Shown: positions 17,242 through 26,369, counted from the first letter of the stretch. The stretch: 64,000 bases of DNA from Pseudomonadota bacterium (GCA_020161855.1 JAIUNJ010000004.1:286903-350902); one strand, 5' to 3'. Program-made: numbers and translations. Notes: a model not told the origin generated them from the letters alone.

Positions 17242-18450
17242 ATGCAATACGCGCCCGACTCCTCTTATTCATGGTTTCGCATGGCCATCTCGCTGGCCCT
17301 GGCCATGATCGGCGGCATCGGAATCTGGGCCGCCGTGGTGACCCTGCCAGTCATCCAGCAGGAATTCGGCATTGACCGCTCCGGCGCTTCGTTGCCCTAC
17401 ACGCTGACCATGATTGGCTTTGCCCTGGGCGGCGTGCTCGCCGGGCGCATGGCGGACCGCTTCGGCATCTGGGTGCCCTTGGTGCTTGGCACCGTGTTTC
17501 TCGGCTCCGGCTTCATTCTCAGTGGCTTTGCCACCGGCTACTGGATGTTCGTTGCGGCACAGACCGTGCTGGTCGGAATCCTCGGAATCGCAGTCACCTT
17601 CGGCCCGCTTATCGCGGATGTTTCGCTCTGGTTCCAGAAGCGGCGGGGCATTGCTGTGGCCGTTGTTGCTAGCGGCAACTATCTCGCCGGCACGATCTGG
17701 CCGCCCATCCTGACGGCAGCGATCGAGACCTGGGGTTGGCGCAATGCCTACATCGCAATCGGCATCATTGTGATCATACTGATGTTGCCGCTGGCGCTGC
17801 TGCTCAAGCCGCGCGCTTCGCTGGAGGAGCGGCCTTCGCCCACCTCGATGAACCGCGAGATCAACGGGACGCCGGTGCTGCAGGCGCTGATTGTTCTGGC
17901 GGGCCTCGCCTGTTGCGTCGCCATGTCAATGCCACAGGTTCACATCATCGCCTATTGTGTCGATCTCGGCTATGGCGTGGTGCGCGGCTCCGAGATGCTG
18001 TCCCTGATGCTTGGCTTCGGTGTCGCCAGCCGTCTCATATCGGGTTTCCTGGCCGACAGGATCGGCGGCGTGGGCACGCTCATCATCGGTTCCACGCTGC
18101 AATGCCTGGCATTGATCCTCTACATTCCCTTTGACGGGTTGATGCCGCTCTATGTGGTGTCATCGCTCTTCGGTCTGGCTCAGGGCGGCATCGTGCCGAG
18201 CTATGCCCTGATCATCCGCGACAACTTCCCGGCGCGCGAGGCAGGTTTCCGGATTTCGCTGGTATTGACGGCAACGGTGCTGGGCATGGCGCTGGGCGGC
18301 TGGCTCTCGGGCGAGATCTATGATGTCACCGGTTCCTATACCGGCGCGTTCATCCACGGCATTGCCTGGAACCTGCTCAACATGGCGATTGCCGCCTGGC
18401 TTATCTTCCGGGGCCGCAAGCCGGCGCGGGCACGCATGGCTGCGGCGTGA
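17242..18450 (+). CDS. MFS transporter
   Basis: A 402-residue major facilitator with about 12 hydrophobic segments. The loop 2-3 motif is GVLAGRMADRFG (about residues 68-79), and a partial repeat, SGFLADRIGGVG, lies in the second half. The overall form resembles monocarboxylate/oxalate-type transporters, but the substrate cannot be told. Its first 26 codons recur in the chimeric ORF at 12136. It ends 79 bases before the PPDK-like gene and may be co-transcribed with it. Confidence 0.9.
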   Translation: MQYAPDSSYSWFRMAISLALAMIGGIGIWAAVVTLPVIQQEFGIDRSGASLPYTLTMIGFALGGVLAGRMADRFGIWVPLVLGTVFLGSGFILSGFATGYWMFVAAQTVLVGILGIAVTFGPLIADVSLWFQKRRGIAVAVVASGNYLAGTIWPPILTAAIETWGWRNAYIAIGIIVIILMLPLALLLKPRASLEERPSPTSMNREINGTPVLQALIVLAGLACCVAMSMPQVHIIAYCVDLGYGVVRGSEMLSLMLGFGVASRLISGFLADRIGGVGTLIIGSTLQCLALILYIPFDGLMPLYVVSSLFGLAQGGIVPSYALIIRDNFPAREAGFRISLVLTATVLGMALGGWLSGEIYDVTGSYTGAFIHGIAWNLLNMAIAAWLIFRGRKPARARMAAA

Positions 18451-18529
18451 ACCGTTAACCTCTCAAGGCGCCAGTCATCTTGACCGGCGCGGCACAAAGG
18501 GCTTTGCTGCGGCGCAGCATTGCGAGACC

Positions 18530-21169
18530 ATGAAGGCCACCGCCGACCAGCCATTGACGCATGTGCTCGACCCGTCTCTGGCGGGCCGTGAGCTGGCCTT
18601 TGGCCAGAAGGCTGCACAGCTGGCCCAGCTCGCCGATCTTGCATTGCCAGTGCCCGATGGCTTCGCAATTTCGGCCGCCGCCCTGCGCAACATGACGGAG
18701 CAGATCGCCGAACCGCTGGTGCTGGCGATCTTTGGAGAGGTTGCCGCGCTCGCCGGCCGGCTGAAGCGCGGTTTCGGTGCGGCCGAGAATCCGCTCTTGC
18801 TGGCGATCCGCACCAGCGCTCCACCCGGCGTGCCCAATTCCATCGAGGCTGTGCTGAATGTCGGTCTCAATGATGCAACCGTTGAGGCACTTGCGGCAGA
18901 GACCGGTGATATCAACTTCGCCTATGAGAGCTACCGGCGCTTCATACAAAACTTCGCGCATGTGGTGCTCGGCGACGATCCTGCTGCCTTTGAAGACGTG
19001 CTGTCGCTCTACAAGGAAGAACGCGGCTACGTCTCGGAGAGTGAACTGCGTGGCTCCGATGCGAGGGAATTGGCCGGGCGCTTCAAGGCCCAGTTCGCCA
19101 GCAACAACGGCGAGGAATTTCCGCAGGACGTGAATACCCAGCTTGCTGCCTGCGTGCTGGCGTTGATGCGGGCCTGGAATGCGCCGCGGGCGCGGACGCA
19201 GCGCAAGCTGCAGGCCGCCCGCGAAGACGCAAGCCTTGCCATCATCGTGCAGGAGATGGTCTTCGGTAACCTCGGTGATGACAGCGGCGTGGGCCGCGCC
19301 TTCTCGCGCAATAGCCAGACCGGCATCGCACGTCTCTCCGGCGAATATTTGCCTCGGGCCCAGGGGCCCGATCTCGTGAACCGGCTGCGGCAGGTGCTGC
19401 CGTTGCAGAACGGTGACGGCACTTCCCTGGCGCAGGAGGCGCCCGCTGTTTTCTCCCTGCTCCAGAATGGCATCGGCTGCATCGAGGCGCAGCTTCGCGA
19501 TGCGATCGAGGCTGAATTCGTCATCCAGCAGGGCAAGCTCAGTTTTCTTTCCGCAAAGCCGTCGAAGAGATCCACGGCGGCCTCGCTGCAGATCGTCATT
19601 GATTTCGTCAATGCCGGATTGTTGACGCGCGAGGAAGCGCTGCTCCGCATTGACCCGCTCTCGCTTGATCAGCTCCTGCACTCTACCATCGATCCGGACG
19701 TGAAGCGCACCGTCATTGCCTCTGGCCTGCCGGCCTCTCCCGGAGCCGTGTCCGGCGCCATTATCTTTGACGCCGAGGAGGCGCGCCGCCTTGCCGCCGA
19801 TGAACAATCGGTGATCCTTGTGCGCCCCGAAACGCTGCCGGAGGATGTCCGTGGTCTTCATGCCGCGGCAGGCGTGCTGACCACCCGTGGCGGCATGACT
19901 TCGCATGCGGCGGTGATCGCGCGCGGCATGGGCAAGCCGTGCGTCTCGGGTGCCTCATCGCTGCGCATCGACGCTGCCGCCGGCACCCTGACAGCGCCGG
20001 GCATGACATTGAAGAAGGGCGATATCATCACGCTTGATGGCGGCACCGGGCAGGTGCTGAAGGGCGAGGTGGAAACGCGCAAGCCCGAGCTTTCCGGCAA
20101 TTTCGCAACACTTCTGGCCTGGGCTGACGAGTACCGCCGCATGACCGTGCGCGCCAATGCGGAGACCGTGCAGGACGCGCGCATGGCCCGCGATCTTGGC
20201 GCGGAGGGCATCGGCCTTTGCCGCACCGAGCATATGTTTTTCGAGGGCGACCGCATTGTTGCCATCCGCGAGATGATCCTCGCCGACCGCGAGCGCGACC
20301 GCCGCGCAGCTCTCGCCAAGACCCTGCCGATGCTGCGGGCGGATTTCGTGGAGCTGTTCGAAATCATGGCGGGGCTACCTGTCACGCTGCGCCTGCTTGA
20401 TCCGCCGCTGCATGAGTTCCTGCCGGAGGGCAAGGTGGAGATCGAGGCCCTGGCCCGGGCGCTGGGCGCTGATCTTGCCGCCCTGAACCGCCGCATCCAG
20501 GATTTGCGTGAACAAAACCCGATGCTGGGTCATCGCGGTGTGCGCCTGCTGTTGAGCTATCCCGAGATCGTCGACATGCAGGCCCGTGCTGTCTTTGAAG
20601 CGGTTGTCGAAGCTGCACGTTCCACCGGCAGGCCGCCGATCCCCGAGATCATGGTGCCGCTGGTGGCTTCGCGCGCCGAACTGGACCTTGTGCGCAAGCG
20701 CATCGATGCCGTAGCCGAGGAAGTCCAGAAAGAGTCAGGCCTCAACTTCACCTATCGCGTGGGCACCATGATCGAGCTGCCGCGCGCCGCACTCAGGGCG
20801 GGCGACATCGCCCAATCTGCCGAGTTCTTCTCTTTCGGGACCAACGACCTGACCCAGACGACTTTCGGCATCAGCCGCGACGACAGCGCCCGCTTCATCG
20901 GTGAATATACCTCCAAGGGCATCTTCCAGCAGGATCCCTTTGTCACGCTCGACGTGGAAGGGGTGGGTGAGCTGGTGCATTTCGCCGCCGAACGGGGCAG
21001 GGCGGCGCGGCCGGGCCTGCACCTGGGCATCTGTGGCGAGCACGGCGGTGATCCCGCCTCCATTAACTTCTGTGAGTCTTTGGGGCTGGACTATGTCTCA
21101 TGTTCGCCTTACCGCGTCCCCATTGCGCGTTTGGCCGCAGCCCAGGCGCGCCTCCGGAATTTGAGATAA
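18530..21169 (+). CDS. ppdK: Pyruvate phosphate dikinase-like protein, divergent nucleotide-binding domain
   Basis: An 879-residue protein with the domain order of PPDK, which interconverts pyruvate, ATP and phosphate with PEP, AMP and pyrophosphate. The phosphohistidine domain has the catalytic His in TTRGGMTSHAAVIARG (near residue 460). The PEP/pyruvate barrel has LCRTEHMFFEGDR, FGTNDLTQTT and the catalytic Cys in GICGEHGG (near 834). The N-terminal ATP-grasp part is unusual: the common SMPGMMDTVLNLGLND is GVPNSIEAVLNVGLND here, and the AGIRTP motif after AQG is replaced. It might be an active variant or a paralogue with altered nucleotide use. The start is the ATG at 18530; the upstream frame overlaps the MFS gene. 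Confidence 0.85.
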   Translation: MKATADQPLTHVLDPSLAGRELAFGQKAAQLAQLADLALPVPDGFAISAAALRNMTEQIAEPLVLAIFGEVAALAGRLKRGFGAAENPLLLAIRTSAPPGVPNSIEAVLNVGLNDATVEALAAETGDINFAYESYRRFIQNFAHVVLGDDPAAFEDVLSLYKEERGYVSESELRGSDARELAGRFKAQFASNNGEEFPQDVNTQLAACVLALMRAWNAPRARTQRKLQAAREDASLAIIVQEMVFGNLGDDSGVGRAFSRNSQTGIARLSGEYLPRAQGPDLVNRLRQVLPLQNGDGTSLAQEAPAVFSLLQNGIGCIEAQLRDAIEAEFVIQQGKLSFLSAKPSKRSTAASLQIVIDFVNAGLLTREEALLRIDPLSLDQLLHSTIDPDVKRTVIASGLPASPGAVSGAIIFDAEEARRLAADEQSVILVRPETLPEDVRGLHAAAGVLTTRGGMTSHAAVIARGMGKPCVSGASSLRIDAAAGTLTAPGMTLKKGDIITLDGGTGQVLKGEVETRKPELSGNFATLLAWADEYRRMTVRANAETVQDARMARDLGAEGIGLCRTEHMFFEGDRIVAIREMILADRERDRRAALAKTLPMLRADFVELFEIMAGLPVTLRLLDPPLHEFLPEGKVEIEALARALGADLAALNRRIQDLREQNPMLGHRGVRLLLSYPEIVDMQARAVFEAVVEAARSTGRPPIPEIMVPLVASRAELDLVRKRIDAVAEEVQKESGLNFTYRVGTMIELPRAALRAGDIAQSAEFFSFGTNDLTQTTFGISRDDSARFIGEYTSKGIFQQDPFVTLDVEGVGELVHFAAERGRAARPGLHLGICGEHGGDPASINFCESLGLDYVSCSPYRVPIARLAAAQARLRNLR

Positions 21170-21182
21170 ATTTGAGCAAATT

Positions 21183-21277
21183 CATGCTGTTAACCATTGT
21201 GGCAAAGAGGCAGGAAAACGGCGCAAAAGTGGTCATTTCGGGTTGCCGGTCATGGTTAACCTATGATAAACAGCATG
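21183..21277. promoter_or_regulatory. Nested inverted repeat with CtrA-like half-sites upstream of the hydrolase
   Basis: CATGCTGTTAACCAT at 21183-21197 pairs with ATGGTTAAC (21252-21260) plus AACAGCATG (21269-21277), interrupted by 8 bases. The segment at 21256-21270 reads TTAA-N7-TAAA, one base off the CtrA consensus TTAA-N7-TTAA. It lies about 80-170 bases upstream of the hydrolase start. Confidence 0.35.
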
Positions 21278-21354
21278 TGAGCTATGTAACGAGATCGCGG
21301 GTTCAGGGCCGGTCCAATCGGTGTCTGGGGTTCGCATAGTGAGGAAACGGGTCA

Positions 21355-22377
21355 TTGGACGCACCACGTTATCGCAATAGTCGCCAGCGCTTCGCATCCG
21401 ACGAAGACGACTATCTCGCGCCGCTTGAACCGCCGCGCAGCGCTTTCCGTGAATATGCACCGGTCGTTTTTGGCGGCATCATGCTCGTCGTGGCTTTTGC
21501 TTTTGCAGGCCACCAGATCGGCCGCAACGCCTCCGCCCACACATCCGCAAGCCTCGCGGCTTCTTCCTTCCAGCTTCCTGAACTGCCGCAGACCTCTTCT
21601 CTGACCAGCAAGGGATCGCTCCTGCCTGATGGCGAGTCCATGGCCGCCGTCAACAGCAACACCAACCTGCGCCGAATGACCGTTTTGTCGGACGGCAAGG
21701 GTGACCTGCTGATCTATGATCCCGGTGTGAGCCAGCAGCTTTTCGCCGGCACGGTGATTGGCAAGAGCAAGGGCTCGTCCTTCGCCAAGACCACGAGCGA
21801 GAAGGATACCCGCATCAAGATTCAGCCGGCCTCCTTCAGCGCCGATGACCAGAAGCTGGAAGACGCTGCCAAGATCGCCAAGAAGCTGGCGCTGGCGCCC
21901 AAGCCCGCAAATATCGACAAGTCCCTCAAGCTCGACAAGCAGCAGAAGCAGGCCGCGCTGAAGCAGCGCCGCTTCCTCGCCGCTGAAGAAAACTGCCTCG
22001 CCCGTGCGGTTTACTTCGAGGCACGTTCGGAAACCGAAATGGGTCAGATCGCGGTGGCCAAGGTCATCATGAACCGTGTCAAGGACCCGAACTATCCAAA
22101 GACGGTCTGCGGCGTGGTTTATCAGGGTTCGCAGCGCCGCAACTCCTGCCAGTTCTCCTTCGCCTGCGATGGCCTGCCGGACGACGTGAAGAACCCGGCT
22201 GCCTGGTCGCGCTCCAAGAAGATCGCCCAGAAGGTCATGAGCGGCGACTACAAGATGGTCGACGCCATGAGCAAGGCGACCAACTATCATGCCGACTATG
22301 TGAAGCCCCGCTGGGCCCGCAGCATGAAGAAGATCGTGAAGATCGGTACCCACATTTTCTACGACGAGAACGGTTAA
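21355..22377 (+). CDS. SleB/CwlJ-type cell wall hydrolase
   Basis: A 340-residue protein with a cytoplasmic N-terminus (about 40 residues), one membrane helix (APVVFGGIMLVVAFAFAGHQIG, residues about 37-58), a variable linker, and a C-terminal Hydrolase_2 (SleB) domain. The domain begins EENCLARAVYFEARSE and contains GQIAVAKVIMNRV and CQFSFACDG. SleB domains cleave peptidoglycan; in alphaproteobacteria this type is an inner-membrane-anchored envelope protein. The start is a TTG with GAGG 10 bases upstream; no better codon is in frame. A terminator follows 21 bases after the stop. Confidence 0.88.
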   Translation: MDAPRYRNSRQRFASDEDDYLAPLEPPRSAFREYAPVVFGGIMLVVAFAFAGHQIGRNASAHTSASLAASSFQLPELPQTSSLTSKGSLLPDGESMAAVNSNTNLRRMTVLSDGKGDLLIYDPGVSQQLFAGTVIGKSKGSSFAKTTSEKDTRIKIQPASFSADDQKLEDAAKIAKKLALAPKPANIDKSLKLDKQQKQAALKQRRFLAAEENCLARAVYFEARSETEMGQIAVAKVIMNRVKDPNYPKTVCGVVYQGSQRRNSCQFSFACDGLPDDVKNPAAWSRSKKIAQKVMSGDYKMVDAMSKATNYHADYVKPRWARSMKKIVKIGTHIFYDENG

Positions 22378-22398
22378 GCGGGGAGCGCAGTGACGCGG

Positions 22399-22435
22399 GA
22401 AAGGGGCATCCGGAAGGGTGCCCCTTTCGCTTTTA
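22399..22435 (+). terminator. Intrinsic terminator after the cell wall hydrolase gene
   Basis: GAAAGGGGCA (22399-22408) and TGCCCCTTTC (22419-22428) form a perfect 10-bp stem with a 10-base loop, followed by GCTTTT. It ends the plus-strand unit and lies just past the stop of the convergent phosphatase gene. Confidence 0.85.
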
Positions 22436-22939
22436 TCGGACGGACAACGTGAAAGGTCTTCCCTCAAATGCATCTGAACCGCGCCCGATGCGTTCGACGG
22501 CGCGGAGCATCCGACCCTTGCGGCCCAGCAGGGCATCAGCCTGCGAGACGATCAGGCGATTGGGCGTTGCCGAGGGCGAAGCATCGCGCAGTTCCAGCGC
22601 GAGAGCGTTCTCATCCTCGCGCGGCCTGTTCATGCAGAGCGTCACAAAGGCCGCTGCTGTCGAGCGGCTGATACCGGCCCAGCAGTGAATGAGCATCGGC
22701 GATTGCTTCTGCCAGCCATCAATGAAGGCAACGAGCCGCTCCGCATCCCGCGCGCTGGGCGCAAAAAGCCCGGCATCAGTGGTGATCACATCATGGAAGG
22801 TGAGGCGGAGGTGATCTTCCGGCTGCAGCGCCGTGAATACCGGATGCGGCGTTTCCGGCGACAGGATACTGATCGCCCGGCGCGCGCCATGGGCTTCGAG
22901 CTGGTTGTGGGCCTCGCGCAGCGAGGTGACGATGATCAT
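22433..22939 (-). CDS. Protein tyrosine phosphatase-like protein
   Basis: A 168-residue protein with the cysteine-phosphatase signature C-x5-R in HCWAGISRSTAAA (about residues 85-97), preceded by the WPD-loop region. It belongs to a small alphaproteobacterial family of dual-specificity-type phosphatases. The substrate is unknown. Its ATG overlaps the stop of the HD-domain gene by 4 bases (ATGA), placing it last in the ygfZ-tag-HD-phosphatase operon. Confidence 0.82.
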   Translation of the reverse strand: MIIVTSLREAHNQLEAHGARRAISILSPETPHPVFTALQPEDHLRLTFHDVITTDAGLFAPSARDAERLVAFIDGWQKQSPMLIHCWAGISRSTAAAFVTLCMNRPREDENALALELRDASPSATPNRLIVSQADALLGRKGRMLRAVERIGRGSDAFEGRPFTLSVR

Positions 22940-23547
22940 GTCTCTGCCAGTTGGTTGAACATCGCAAGATATTGCGCCGTTGCCGCCTTCGCGGACAGGG
23001 CTTCGATCGCATGGCTGAATTCCGGCGAAAGCCCGGTCAATCCCTTCGGCGCACCGAAGAACTTGCGGGCCTCCTCAACGCGGAAACCGGCAAGCTGCGT
23101 CGCCTCGAGATAGGCGGCAATGCGATCCGCTGCCTTGATGTCCTCAATGACACGTGGAACTGCAGCCGCAGGCAGCCCGAAACGCAGATGGATGGCGGCC
23201 AGCAGGCGCAGTTCAAAGGCCTTGTAGTCCATGCCGATTGCCGCCTTGAAAGGCGAGATCATGTCGCCGATCACATATTCCGGCGCATCGTGCAGCAGCG
23301 CATGAAGGCGCTCGGCCCGAGTTGCCGCTGGGTTGACATGCGCAAAAACCGCTTCGACCAGAACGCAGTGCTGCGCCACGGAGAAGGCGTGGTCACCCTT
23401 GGTCTGGCCATTCCAGCGCGCCACACGCGCCAGACCATGGGCGATGTCCTCGATCTCGATGTCGAGCGGCGATGGGTCGAGCAGGTCGAGCCTGCGGCCT
23501 GAGAGCATGCGCTGCCAGGCGCGCGGTGTCGGCTCCTGCGTGGCCAT
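22936..23547 (-). CDS. HD domain phosphohydrolase (YfbR/5'-nucleotidase-like)
   Basis: A 203-residue HD-domain protein. The metal-binding motif is HALLHDAPEYVIGDMISPFK (about residues 82-101), with an upstream His in FSVAQHCVLV. The pattern is that of the YfbR-like/HD_3 phosphohydrolases that act on nucleotides. The frame runs further upstream, but the ATG at 23547 overlaps the tag stop codon (TGATG), consistent with coupled translation. Co-location with a base-excision repair enzyme hints at nucleotide housekeeping; that is inference. Confidence 0.85.
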   Translation of the reverse strand: MATQEPTPRAWQRMLSGRRLDLLDPSPLDIEIEDIAHGLARVARWNGQTKGDHAFSVAQHCVLVEAVFAHVNPAATRAERLHALLHDAPEYVIGDMISPFKAAIGMDYKAFELRLLAAIHLRFGLPAAAVPRVIEDIKAADRIAAYLEATQLAGFRVEEARKFFGAPKGLTGLSPEFSHAIEALSAKAATAQYLAMFNQLAET

Positions 23548-24134
23548 CACCGGGCGAGCTTCTTCACCGCCTTGTAGCGATGGCAATCGACCATGTGATC
23601 GTTGACGAGCCCGCAGGCCTGCATGAAGGCATAGACGATGGTGGGGCCGACAAAGGTGAACCCGCGCTTCTTGAGATCCTTGGAGATGGCTTCGGCAACG
23701 GCTGTCTTGGCAGGCACGTCGTGGCCGCTGGCGAATTTGTTCTGCACCGGCTTGCCGTCGATGAACCCCCAGAGATGGGAGGAGAAATCAGCAATCTCGA
23801 GATAGGCGCGGGCGCTGTTGACCGAACCTTCGATCTTTGCGCGGTTCCGCACGATGCCCGCATCCTGCATCAGGGCTTCAATCTTGCGGTGATCGTAACG
23901 CGCCATGACCTCCGGCTTGAAACCGTCGAATGCCTTGCGGAAATTTTCGCGCTTGCGGAGGATGGTGATCCACGAGAGGCCAGCCTGGAAGCCATCGAGA
24001 ATGAGCTTCTCGAACAAGGCGCGGGAATCATATTCGGGCACGCCCCAATCTGTGTCGTGATAATGCACATAGAGCGGATCGGTGCCGCACCAGCCACAGC
24101 GGCAGATGCCATCTTCGTGCTTCACTGCGCTCAT
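23547..24134 (-). CDS. tag: DNA-3-methyladenine glycosylase I
   Basis: A 195-residue Tag family enzyme, which removes 3-methyladenine from alkylated DNA. The N-terminal CRCGWCGTDPLYVHYHDTDWG, the central LDGFQAGLSWITILRKRENFR and the C-terminal HMVDCHRY are diagnostic. The zinc ligands (N-terminal Cys and His, C-terminal His and Cys) are all present. E. coli Tag is 187 residues. It overlaps the ygfZ-like gene upstream by 4 bases and the HD gene downstream by one. Confidence 0.96.
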   Translation of the reverse strand: MSAVKHEDGICRCGWCGTDPLYVHYHDTDWGVPEYDSRALFEKLILDGFQAGLSWITILRKRENFRKAFDGFKPEVMARYDHRKIEALMQDAGIVRNRAKIEGSVNSARAYLEIADFSSHLWGFIDGKPVQNKFASGHDVPAKTAVAEAISKDLKKRGFTFVGPTIVYAFMQACGLVNDHMVDCHRYKAVKKLAR

Positions 24135-24961
24135 GCCGCCACCTCCGGAATGCTGACATCAATCTTCATCCAGCCGGGTTTATGCACGTGAATGCTGACA
24201 TCTGCTGACAGCAGTGGCGCCTTGACCTCCGCCAGCCGGTCGAGGCGGATCACCGCCATGGCGCGATGGTCCTGCGACGACAGGAGTGTACCGACGAGCG
24301 TTTCGCCTGATGTGATGGCCGTACCCTTTGGTGGTGCTGGACCGCCGCAGGAAACTGGCAACAGGCGCGAACGCGCCGTGCCGCGGTGCTGCATGCGCGA
24401 CACCACTTCCTGGCCGACATAACAGCCCTTGCGGAAGTTGACGCCGTTCAGCAGGTCCAGATTGGCCTCGTGCGGAAAGAACTCGTTCTGGCCGATATCA
24501 AGCGCCCCGTCGCCAATGCCGAGCGCGAGGCCGAAGGCGCGATAGCTGCCATCATCCGGTTCCCCGGCATGTGCTGTGAGAAGGCGCGCACCGAGGCCGT
24601 CATGGCGTGGATCAGCGGCGATGCCGTCCACCGGTCTTTCCGGGTCTGCAACAACCGATAGCCCCTCTGCGGGCTCGATACTGATCTTTGCACGCAGGCG
24701 ATACATCATGAGCTTGCGCAGCAACTCGTCGCGCTGCCCTGCCACACAATCGATGAAAACCGCATCGCCCTGATTGTGGACAAAGAGCTCATGCTGGATC
24801 TTGCCCTGCGGCGAGAGCAGGGCGCCATAGGCGAGGTGGCCGGGCGCCAGATGGTCCACATCCATGGTCAGCAGATTGTGCAGGAAATGCAGTACATTTT
24901 CGCCCGCAAGCCTGATCACGGCCCGGGAGCGGAGAGGCTGGCGTCGGAAAGGCGGTGTCAT
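24131..24961 (-). CDS. ygfZ: YgfZ/GcvT-like folate-binding protein
   Basis: About 276 residues of the YgfZ family, a tetrahydrofolate-binding relative of the glycine-cleavage T protein that helps assemble or repair Fe-S enzymes. The signature KGCYVGQEVVSRMQHRG (about residues 184-200) includes the key cysteine. Two starts are possible. 24961 (MTPPFRRQPLRS) leaves 42 bases to the divergent dihydroorotase gene, and 24988 adds nine residues. I prefer 24961 because family members begin close to this point. It heads the four-gene overlapping operon. Confidence 0.9.
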   Translation of the reverse strand: MTPPFRRQPLRSRAVIRLAGENVLHFLHNLLTMDVDHLAPGHLAYGALLSPQGKIQHELFVHNQGDAVFIDCVAGQRDELLRKLMMYRLRAKISIEPAEGLSVVADPERPVDGIAADPRHDGLGARLLTAHAGEPDDGSYRAFGLALGIGDGALDIGQNEFFPHEANLDLLNGVNFRKGCYVGQEVVSRMQHRGTARSRLLPVSCGGPAPPKGTAITSGETLVGTLLSSQDHRAMAVIRLDRLAEVKAPLLSADVSIHVHKPGWMKIDVSIPEVAA

Positions 24962-25003
24962 GGTGCTTGCTTCGCTTCTGCCTCCCATTTACGAAGCACG
25001 GCC

Positions 25004-26368
25004 ATGACATTCAAGGTTGGCCAGCAGGCATCCCGGCAAGTTGATCTCATCCTCAGGGGCGGCATTGTTGCGCTGCCTGACGGCATCGCTGCCAGGGACA
25101 TTGCCGTTTCTGCCGGTCGTATCGTGGCGATCGGCGATCTGGCCGGCTTCTCGGCCGCCGAGGTGCTGGATTGCCGCAATCTCCATGTGCTGCCCGGCGT
25201 GATCGACAGCCAGGTGCATTTCCGCGAGCCCGGCGCCGAGCATAAGGAAGACCTGGAGACTGGCAGCCGCGCCGCCGTGATGGGCGGCGTCACCGTCGTT
25301 TTCGAGATGCCCAACACCAAGCCGCTCACCACGTCGGCTGCGGCGCTTGCCGACAAGGTGGGCCGTGCCCGCAACCGCATGTTCTGCGACTTCGCTTTCT
25401 ATGTGGGTGGCACGCGCGACAATGTCGAAGGCATCCCGGATTTTGAGAGGCTCGAAGGCTCGGCTGGCATGAAGGTCTTCATCGGATCGTCCACCGGTGA
25501 TCTTCTCGTCGATGACGATGCCGGGCTCGACCGCATCATCTCGCGGCTGTCGCGCCGCGCGGCCTTTCACAGCGAGGATGAGTTCCGCCTCAAGGCCCGC
25601 ACCTCCTTCCAGGTGCCCGGCGATGCGGCAAGTCATCCGGTATGGCGCGATGCCGAGGCGGCGCGGCTTTGCACCGAGCGCCTGCTGCGCATCGCCCGCC
25701 GCCATGGCAAGCGTGTGCATGTGCTGCATGTTTCGACGCAGGATGAATTGCCGCTGCTCGCCGCCCATCGCGACTGCGCCACAGTCGAGGTGACGCCACA
25801 TCATCTCACCCTGTCGGCGGATGACTATGCCCGCCTTGGCACGAAGTTACAGATGAACCCGCCGGTGCGCAGCGCCGAGCATCGCGAGGCGCTCTGGCAA
25901 GCCATCTCTTCGGGCCTTGTCGATGTGCTGGGGTCCGATCATGCCCCGCACACGCTGGAGGAAAAGGCCAAACCCTATCCGGCCTCGCCTTCGGGCATGC
26001 CCGGTGTTCAGACGCTGGTGCCCATGATGCTCGATCATGTGAACAAGGGCCGGCTGACCCTGGAGCGTTTTGTCGATCTCACGGCGCACGGGCCGCAGCG
26101 CATTTTCGGCCTGGCCAACAAGGGCCGCATTGCCGAGGGCTATGACGCGGATTTCACATTGGTGGACTTGAAGCGGCGCGAAGTGATCCGCAATGACTGG
26201 ATCGAAAGCCGCTGTGGCTGGACGCCATATGACGGCGTGGCCGTGACGGGCTGGCCGGTCGGCACCATGATCCGCGGGCGCACGGTGATGTGGCAGGGCG
26301 AAATCCCGGGTCCGGCGCAGGGTGCCCCGGCCCGGTTTGTCGAGGCCTTGCAGCCGGAAAGGATGTGA
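25004..26368 (+). CDS. pyrC: Dihydroorotase (class I amidohydrolase)
   Basis: A 454-residue amidohydrolase of the long dihydroorotase type that closes carbamoyl-aspartate to dihydroorotate in pyrimidine synthesis. Metal ligands are visible in DSQVHFREPG (HxR motif), in HVLHVSTQDE and in LGSDHAPHTLEEK. The frame is open upstream to 24776, but the ATG at 25004 begins the family N-terminus. Allantoinase or hydantoinase activity is a less likely alternative. The AcuI-type reductase gene follows after one base, so the two probably share a message. Confidence 0.9.
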   Translation: MTFKVGQQASRQVDLILRGGIVALPDGIAARDIAVSAGRIVAIGDLAGFSAAEVLDCRNLHVLPGVIDSQVHFREPGAEHKEDLETGSRAAVMGGVTVVFEMPNTKPLTTSAAALADKVGRARNRMFCDFAFYVGGTRDNVEGIPDFERLEGSAGMKVFIGSSTGDLLVDDDAGLDRIISRLSRRAAFHSEDEFRLKARTSFQVPGDAASHPVWRDAEAARLCTERLLRIARRHGKRVHVLHVSTQDELPLLAAHRDCATVEVTPHHLTLSADDYARLGTKLQMNPPVRSAEHREALWQAISSGLVDVLGSDHAPHTLEEKAKPYPASPSGMPGVQTLVPMMLDHVNKGRLTLERFVDLTAHGPQRIFGLANKGRIAEGYDADFTLVDLKRREVIRNDWIESRCGWTPYDGVAVTGWPVGTMIRGRTVMWQGEIPGPAQGAPARFVEALQPERM

Positions 26369-26369
26369 G

